From the IMG/VR virus record IMGVR_UViG_3300044846_003805, positions 1 to 52,355 of that record: DNA of 52,355 nucleotides, one strand, 5' to 3'. This stretch comes from a virus. Each line of letters starts with the position of its first letter. Within the stretch, counting starts at the first letter, position 1. Position numbers and translations under genes: made by a program. Under the pieces are notes generated by a model. The model saw nothing but the letters and a program-made list of their open reading frames with translations. It was not told the origin of the DNA and did not search any database. Of the stretch, positions 48,208 through 52,355 are shown piece by piece.

Positions 48208-48423
48208 ATGCAAACATTAGTATTTAACACAACAACAAAGACTGCGAAACTTTATGAAGGTATTGCGGAAAAATCCGATTTAATCGTTCATTACACTGAC
48301 GTTCCAACTGTGAAAGTTATGGATGACGGGTTTTACCAAGTGATGCAAAGAGACGCAATGGAAAAACAACTACCGGTATTAAGATTACCAATCGCTAACA
48401 CCAATATGTTTATTAAAGAGTAA
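48208..48423 (+). CDS. Hypothetical protein
   Basis: 71 residues, beta-rich (LVFNTTTKTAKLYEG; IVHYTDVPTVKVMDDGFYQV). I recall the N-terminal pattern (LVFNTTTKTVKLYE) from other phages, function unknown. First gene of a four-gene overlapping operon (48208-49497). Confidence 0.6.
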   Translation: MQTLVFNTTTKTAKLYEGIAEKSDLIVHYTDVPTVKVMDDGFYQVMQRDAMEKQLPVLRLPIANTNMFIKE

Positions 48424-48740
48424 TGAAATCTATTAGCCAAATTTTCCGAAATAACAGGGACTTACTTGATGAACCTGAAGTTCAGGAACTTGTTGAATAT
48501 GCTCAAGAATTGGAAGGTTTGGTTATGGATAAAAAGATTGAAGATAATTACGATAAAGAAGACATCTTATTAGGAATCATTAGAGACATCTACTCAAGTT
48601 GTAAAGACACATTGGAACAAGATGAGTTACACGAAAGATTCCCAAGTGTTGTTGACCCTATCGGTGATTATAAAGAAAGTCTAATTAACTTAAAAAGGTT
48701 TATCTCTGATATGTGTAGAGAAAATAGAATTAATTTATGA
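48423..48740 (+). CDS. Hypothetical helical protein
   Basis: 105 residues, acidic and helical. The frame begins MKSISQIFRNNRDLLDEPEV. It overlaps the gene before it by one base and the HAD gene by four (ATGA). No family recognised. Confidence 0.6.
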   Translation: MKSISQIFRNNRDLLDEPEVQELVEYAQELEGLVMDKKIEDNYDKEDILLGIIRDIYSSCKDTLEQDELHERFPSVVDPIGDYKESLINLKRFISDMCRENRINL

Positions 48741-49123
48741 AGAAACGAGTTTATTTGGTCGACATAGATGGGACCATTTGTGATGATATAAAAAATGAGG
48801 AAAGTCATTTATATTCCGACGCTAAAGTCTACGATGGGGCTTTAGAAGAATTGAATAAGTTATACGATGAAGGTAATATCATTACATTCTTTACTGCTAG
48901 AGAAAGTAAAGACCGTGAGGTAACTGAAAAATGGTTGAACGATAATGGTTTTAAATACCACGGGTTAATAACAGACAAACCAAGAATTCAAGGTAAGTCA
49001 GAATATGTTTGGATTGATAACATTCCAATTAGGGGAATAACTTACAAAGGGAAATGGTCACCTATCATTGAGAAACAATTATTCTGTGATGAGGTGAAAT
49101 CAATGTTGATGTTTAAGAAATGA
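48737..49123 (+). CDS. HAD-superfamily phosphatase
   Basis: 128 residues. VYLVDIDGTICDD gives motif I (D-x-D-G-T, nucleophile D8 and acid D10), ITFFTARESK motif II (Thr), and YVWIDNIP the motif IV acidic position. Small HAD proteins of this layout in T4-like phages often are nucleotide or polynucleotide 3'-phosphatases; the substrate is not shown here. Length is short, so no cap domain. Embedded in an operon of small unknown genes. Confidence 0.82.
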   Translation: MKKRVYLVDIDGTICDDIKNEESHLYSDAKVYDGALEELNKLYDEGNIITFFTARESKDREVTEKWLNDNGFKYHGLITDKPRIQGKSEYVWIDNIPIRGITYKGKWSPIIEKQLFCDEVKSMLMFKK

Positions 49124-49497
49124 AAAAAGTAAAATTAGTTCAAAGTGAAGACAATAGATTGTTTATCATATCTGACGATGAAATAGTTTTAGGTGATGAG
49201 GTCTGTGAATTATTAACGACAGGTGATTGGTTACCGATGACGGTTCATACACCCAATGATATTGATGTTGAACGTCAAATGAAAATAGTAATGCGTGGTG
49301 ATGAGGTTGGTTATATTTATGATGACCACGAATTCTCATCAGTACATTATAGAAAGATTAGTCAAAATGATATTGTGGAAATATTAGGTGACGATGGTGA
49401 TTGTTATCTTGAAATGAACACATTTGAAGGTGATTACTGTGGTTTCAGAATACCACATCTAATTGAAAATATGGGGGTAATAAGAAAAGGGGTCTAA
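49120..49497 (+). CDS. Hypothetical protein
   Basis: 125 residues, acidic, beta-rich (VKLVQSEDNRLFIISDDEIV; YLEMNTFEGDYCGFRIP). Overlaps the HAD gene by ATGA. Its stop codon sits in the loop of a terminator hairpin. No family recognised. Confidence 0.6.
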   Translation: MKKVKLVQSEDNRLFIISDDEIVLGDEVCELLTTGDWLPMTVHTPNDIDVERQMKIVMRGDEVGYIYDDHEFSSVHYRKISQNDIVEILGDDGDCYLEMNTFEGDYCGFRIPHLIENMGVIRKGV

Positions 49498-49512
49498 ATC
49501 GACCCCTTTTGT
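49485..49512. terminator. Bidirectional terminator with a stop codon in its loop
   Basis: A 10-bp perfect stem AAAAGGGGTC/GACCCCTTTT (49485-49494 with 49501-49510); the TAA at 49495-49497 is in the loop. It serves both the plus-strand gene and the convergent minus-strand RlpA-like gene. Confidence 0.85.
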
Positions 49513-49851
49513 TTATTTCAATGGTACAACTACAACTTGAATTTTACCCACTTTGTGATTAGCCAACTTCCCAAATGATTTTTTACTTAAATCAATTCGG
49601 TTTGAAGATTTGTTTCCCATTCTATCAGTAACTTCAACAGTATCTGTCTTGTTATTTGATAAATTGGTAACAACTAATTTAGTGTGTAAAGGTAAGTTGT
49701 TGTACGCTGCGGTCGAGTGTTCCCTATGGACTCTAGGGTGACCTGATGTGTCATACCAAGTAGCGGTATGAACACTCGGAATTACATTTCTTGTAGTAAA
49801 TGTAAATGAACTAAATGTAAGACCTAATAATAAAACTAAAATTGTCTTCAT
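49513..49851 (-). CDS. RlpA-like double-psi beta-barrel wall protein
   Basis: 112 residues from the ATG at 49851. A signal peptide (TILVLLLGLTFSSFTF) precedes ATWYDTSGHPRVHREHSTAAY, LPLHTKLVVTNLSN, VEVTDRMG and RIDLSKKSFGKL, the order of RlpA's double-psi barrel. The Asp in VTDRMG is the RlpA catalytic position. RlpA is a lytic transglycosylase acting on denuded glycan. Here there is no SPOR domain. It should be exported and could aid lysis or virus entry. It has a -7-like ATATTTAT (49857-49864) five bases before the start. Confidence 0.82.
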   Translation of the reverse strand: MKTILVLLLGLTFSSFTFTTRNVIPSVHTATWYDTSGHPRVHREHSTAAYNNLPLHTKLVVTNLSNNKTDTVEVTDRMGNKSSNRIDLSKKSFGKLANHKVGKIQVVVVPLK

Positions 49852-49856
49852 AGTTA

Positions 49857-49903
49857 ATAAATATATAAGAATTATTGACAAAAGGAAAGGATTATATATT
49901 TAT
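49857..49903. promoter_or_regulatory. Divergent late-like motifs
   Basis: Minus-strand ATATTTAT (49857-49864), five bases from the RlpA-like start, and plus-strand ATATTTATTTATAAAA (from 49896), 15 bases from the ATG at 49919, share a 67-base gap. Confidence 0.55.
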
Positions 49904-49918
49904 TTATAAAAACTTGAT

Positions 49919-51115
49919 ATGAAACACAAAATAATAATTACAGAATCTCAGTATAGGGTGTTGATGAGAAATATTAATGAACAATGGACACCTACGTTAC
50001 AGAAAACATCAAACGTCGCACCTGCGTGGTTGAGTGCTATTATTGGGGATAAACAAGATGGTTACACATTTGATTTACCGCCATCAACAAACACTGAAGA
50101 AGTTAATAAAATTATTAGTGATGAAGAAGTTGAAAAATATAATGAAAACAAACAACTTGTTGCTGAAGTGTCAAAAAAATTGGGTGAACGAAATGATACT
50201 CACTTTAGAGTTACAATGTTAAAAAAGAACCCAAAATATCGAGCAATGATATTGAAAGTGTATTCAGAATTAAAGGCAAGTACTGAAGGTAATATTACTA
50301 TTATGTATGCGAGAACTAAAAAGGCTTCAAACACAAAACCAATTGAAACGCCAGGGACAACTCAACCAATTAATTTTGAATTTCCTGTTGACGATGATTT
50401 AGTAAGTAAAAAATACTTTATTGATAATAGTTGGAAATTGGACCCTGAGTTTGTTGCTCAATTTAGAGAAACAACCCTAAAAAAGGTTAAAGACGCTTTA
50501 ATTAATACGCCTAATAGTAAGGGATTATTAAATGGATTAACAATCAAAACATCTTGTTCAACATTACCTAATGGTACATCACCTGATGGTAAAGTTCATA
50601 CTTTTGCCGAATTATCAAAATTAAGAAACGAGTCGGCTAAAGAATTTGTTATTGCTGAATTAAAATCAATTGGTGTTACAATATCACCAAAATTAATTTA
50701 TACACCTAATTGGGAAGGTAATCTTACGGGTAAATATTTGGGAGCGTCAAGTAACAGTGGTGATATTTATGGTCAACCTGGAGCATCAAAAGATAAGTCG
50801 GATTATGAATCCGATAAATATTTAAAAATTGCTTTAGATTTAAATATTTCGGGTAATTCTAAGTTAAAGACAGACCCATCAAAAACATATCCTACTTATG
50901 ATTTTGATTATGATTACGGTGTAGCGTTTAAAGTTCCTAAGATTCCATATAGAATTCCGGGTATTAAATTAGCATATATTTGGAATCCAAAAACTCAATC
51001 TAAATGTAAAGTTGGTGAACCTAATTCTCAAATGCAATGTGAAACTTGGGGTGAAGGGCCTAAAGATTGGTCAACCAATATGAAAGGCACTATTCATTGG
51101 GGAACCGAAGATTAA
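49919..51115 (+). CDS. Tagged OmpA-like protein
   Basis: 398 residues. MKHKIIITES carries I-T-E at 7-9, then a helix and I-N-E at 19-21 (QYRVLMRNINE). The mature part has a linker with acidic helix. A region LTIKTSCSTLPNG...FAELSKLRNESAKEFVIAEL, seen as two motifs, resembles OmpA-like peptidoglycan-binding domains (LSxxRAxxVxxxLxxxGV). The C-terminus is aromatic and has two Cys. If packaged, it might meet the wall during ejection. The OmpA likeness is moderate. Confidence 0.6.
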   Translation: MKHKIIITESQYRVLMRNINEQWTPTLQKTSNVAPAWLSAIIGDKQDGYTFDLPPSTNTEEVNKIISDEEVEKYNENKQLVAEVSKKLGERNDTHFRVTMLKKNPKYRAMILKVYSELKASTEGNITIMYARTKKASNTKPIETPGTTQPINFEFPVDDDLVSKKYFIDNSWKLDPEFVAQFRETTLKKVKDALINTPNSKGLLNGLTIKTSCSTLPNGTSPDGKVHTFAELSKLRNESAKEFVIAELKSIGVTISPKLIYTPNWEGNLTGKYLGASSNSGDIYGQPGASKDKSDYESDKYLKIALDLNISGNSKLKTDPSKTYPTYDFDYDYGVAFKVPKIPYRIPGIKLAYIWNPKTQSKCKVGEPNSQMQCETWGEGPKDWSTNMKGTIHWGTED

Positions 51116-51117
51116 TT

Positions 51118-51147
51118 AAAAAGGGAGTTTAACACTCCCTTTTTTTA
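51118..51147. terminator. Bidirectional terminator
   Basis: An 11-bp perfect stem (51118-51128 with 51134-51144), 5-base loop, T-run after and A-run before; between convergent genes. Confidence 0.88.
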
Positions 51148-51702
51148 TATCCCACGAACAACAATGTAAATGTTTGAGTTTTCAATGGTAAACCCAAACC
51201 CAAATTCTTTGTATTCGTTGTCAAGTAAAACATCCATATGGTTCTTAGAGGTAACAAATACGTCGAAGATAGATTCCGCAACTAATTTATTAAAATCACC
51301 ATCAGTTTTTTTGATTAATGTGAAAGTAATAAGTGGTAACATAGAAATACATTCCGAACCTTTAGTTATTTTATCGTGACAGTATTTTTTTACCAATTTT
51401 TTAGAGTAATTCTTAGACTCTATAGTTAATTGATGGTCCTCAACGACAGAACATTTTCCATAATCATTTCTGAATTCATTAAATGATTTTAACAAATATG
51501 ATTTTATTTTGTTAGTGTCTATTTTGGTATTAACTGAGTCTAAGTAGTCATATCTAAAACTAACTGAACCGTTAATTGGTTGAACTACCGCAGTTTTATT
51601 GTTGTAATCAAATAACCATACTTTAGAGTATAGTTTGTAACCACTTTGAGAGTTAACGTTGAATGTCATTAAGATTACTAATATTGTCGCTAAAGTTTTC
51701 AT
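51145..51702 (-). CDS. Secreted CAP/SCP-like protein
   Basis: 185 residues. A signal peptide (TLATILVILMTFNVNSQS) precedes LLKSFNEFRNDYGKCSV, SKKLVKKYCHD, SIFDVFVTSKNHMDVLL and FGFGFTIENSNIYIVV. These match the CAP (SCP/PR1) fold in order: N-x-x-R-x-x-x-G, the first His (CHD), S-x-x-H and the final G-x-G strand. CAP proteins bind metal and lipids or sterols; bacterial ones are little known. Secretion in a phage context suggests an effect on the envelope or host surroundings. Confidence 0.6.
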   Translation of the reverse strand: MKTLATILVILMTFNVNSQSGYKLYSKVWLFDYNNKTAVVQPINGSVSFRYDYLDSVNTKIDTNKIKSYLLKSFNEFRNDYGKCSVVEDHQLTIESKNYSKKLVKKYCHDKITKGSECISMLPLITFTLIKKTDGDFNKLVAESIFDVFVTSKNHMDVLLDNEYKEFGFGFTIENSNIYIVVRGI

Positions 51703-51734
51703 ATCTGTTATTTTAATGGGTTGTTGTATATTAT

Positions 51735-51764
51735 CAAAGATATGAAATTATTTGAATTCACCAA
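51735..51764 (-). promoter_or_regulatory. Bacteroidota-type promoter for the CAP-like gene
   Basis: On the minus strand: TTG (51764-51762), 19 bases, TATCTTTG (51742-51735). An exact -7 match with ideal spacing, about 32 bases upstream of the start. Confidence 0.75.
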
Positions 51765-51776
51765 TTGATTTACTTG

Positions 51777-51792
51777 ATATTTATAAATAAAC
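51777..51792 (+). promoter_or_regulatory. Late-promoter-like motif
   Basis: ATATTTATAAATAAAC, containing TATAAATA, 15 bases from the ATATTTAT core to the ATG at 51800. Confidence 0.65.
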
Positions 51793-51799
51793 TTTTAGA

Positions 51800-52355
51800 A
51801 TGAGAAATTTATTAGCCGAACATATTAGTAAGATTCAATCTATGATGGGTATTCAGGATGAATTATTAGTTGAAGCGTCAAAGTTAAAAATATTAACCGA
51901 TAAAGAAGGGTTAGACAAAGACCAGGCTGAATTATTAGATGAATTGTGTGGTTCATTATCAGTGTGGATGTTAGGTCGTGTTAAGAAATATTTACAGGAC
52001 ACTCATTTTAAATCTTGGGAAGAAGGTGTTGATATTAATGCAATTACAATTAAAGAAATTAATAATAGTAGTGTAATTAGTAGATATCGTCAGACAATTA
52101 TTGGAATTATGGATTGGATTCGTGTTGGTTTGGATGGTAATGTAAAACCATTTAAAAACTTACAGTTAGACGAATTAGCTAAAAAGTCTAAGGAATGGCA
52201 CGACTCATTAGGATTGGGTGAGGGTGATATCAATTACGTTGAGAAAAATGAAATTATAAAAGATTTCCGTGATGAAAATGGTAATGGGTTCTATTGGGCT
52301 GATTTAAATACTAAGGATTCAAAAGAAGAGTCGGAAAGAATGGGACACTGTGGAC
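51800..52355 (+). CDS. Tagged protein, cut by the window edge
   Basis: 185 codons open to the right edge. MRNLLAEHISKIQSMMGIQD has L-A-E at 5-7 and then L-V-E at 23-25 followed by Ala, an ideal prohead-protease site. The helix HISKIQSMMGI resembles the C-terminal FTKIQHLMGY of the gene at 13581. The last visible residues, ERMGHCG, resemble the start of the HC/WCT-type domain seen at 19641 and in the PcfJ-like protein. Preceded by a good late motif. Confidence 0.6.
   Translation, partial: MRNLLAEHISKIQSMMGIQDELLVEASKLKILTDKEGLDKDQAELLDELCGSLSVWMLGRVKKYLQDTHFKSWEEGVDINAITIKEINNSSVISRYRQTIIGIMDWIRVGLDGNVKPFKNLQLDELAKKSKEWHDSLGLGEGDINYVEKNEIIKDFRDENGNGFYWADLNTKDSKEESERMGHCG

Noticed and set aside
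1-52355. Prophage or integrative element
   Set aside because: No integrase, repressor, attachment repeat or bacterial flank was seen; content is that of a lytic T4-like phage, though the rest of the genome is not visible.
1-52355. Stop-codon recoding
   Set aside because: TAA, TGA and TAG all end clear genes (TAG for example at 89-91, 2041-2043 and 12743-12745), so no reassignment.

Overview
The window reads as part of a large, lytic, T4-like tailed-phage genome whose host is a member of the Bacteroidota. It is AT-rich and gene-dense on short intergenic spaces, with frequent ATGA and TAATG junctions. Phage markers are a gp46/gp47-type recombination nuclease pair, a D12-class Dam methylase, an amidase endolysin, a tail-fibre-like protein and three glycine-rich adhesin-like paralogues. 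Host markers are promoters of the Bacteroidota type (TTG, 19-21 bases, TAnnTTTG), little Shine-Dalgarno sequence, A-rich leaders, and an Hc1/histone H1-like protein and RpoD-like sigma factor of Bacteroidota type. TAA, TGA and TAG all end genes, so the standard bacterial code applies. No terminase, portal, major capsid, tail sheath, DNA polymerase, integrase or tRNA was seen, so this is only part of the genome.

Layout. 1-9.4 kb: tail of an upstream gene, two tandem ParB-like membrane proteins, a PD-(D/E)XK nuclease, small genes, the gp47-like and gp46-like nuclease subunits, and a sigma factor ending at a terminator. 9.4-13.5 kb: membrane proteins (one with a 12-bp tandem repeat), an amidase, a possible spanin-like envelope protein and small virion-type proteins. 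13.5-21.3 kb: an acidic repeat-bearing protein of scaffold type, an Hc1-like protein, DnaJ, Dam and an LRR protein. 21.4-25 kb: a DUF932 protein, a PcfJ-like protein, thioredoxin and glutaredoxin. 25-28.8 kb: minus-strand genes, a large tagged acidic protein and a DUF3310 protein. 28.8-33.2 kb: tail-fibre and adhesin operon. 33.2-37.5 kb: beta-class DNA methylase, a tagged hydrophobic protein, a tagged DHH phosphoesterase, DUF192 and SmpB. 37.5-43.7 kb: lipoprotein, SPFH protein, tagged small proteins, RmlC-like epimerase and DUF5856. 43.7-52.4 kb: mixed-strand accessory genes including wall-related RlpA, CAP, YkuD-like and OmpA-like proteins and a HAD phosphatase, ending in a gene cut by the window edge.

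The most interesting pattern is a shared N-terminal peptide (roughly M-K-x-I-I-I-T-E-S, often followed by a short helix and a second I/L-x-E site) on about ten otherwise unrelated proteins. I/L-x-E is the cleavage rule of the T4 prohead protease, so these look like capsid-targeting sequences of proteins packaged in the head and delivered with the DNA. Each tagged gene has, or lies just behind a gene that has, an ATATTTAT / TATAAATA-like late-promoter motif. The tagged set includes a DHH-DHHA1 phosphoesterase, an OmpA-like protein, an LRR protein and a hydrophobic pre-toxin-like protein. The set is a candidate for a large injected-effector arsenal; that is inference from sequence pattern and needs virion proteomics.
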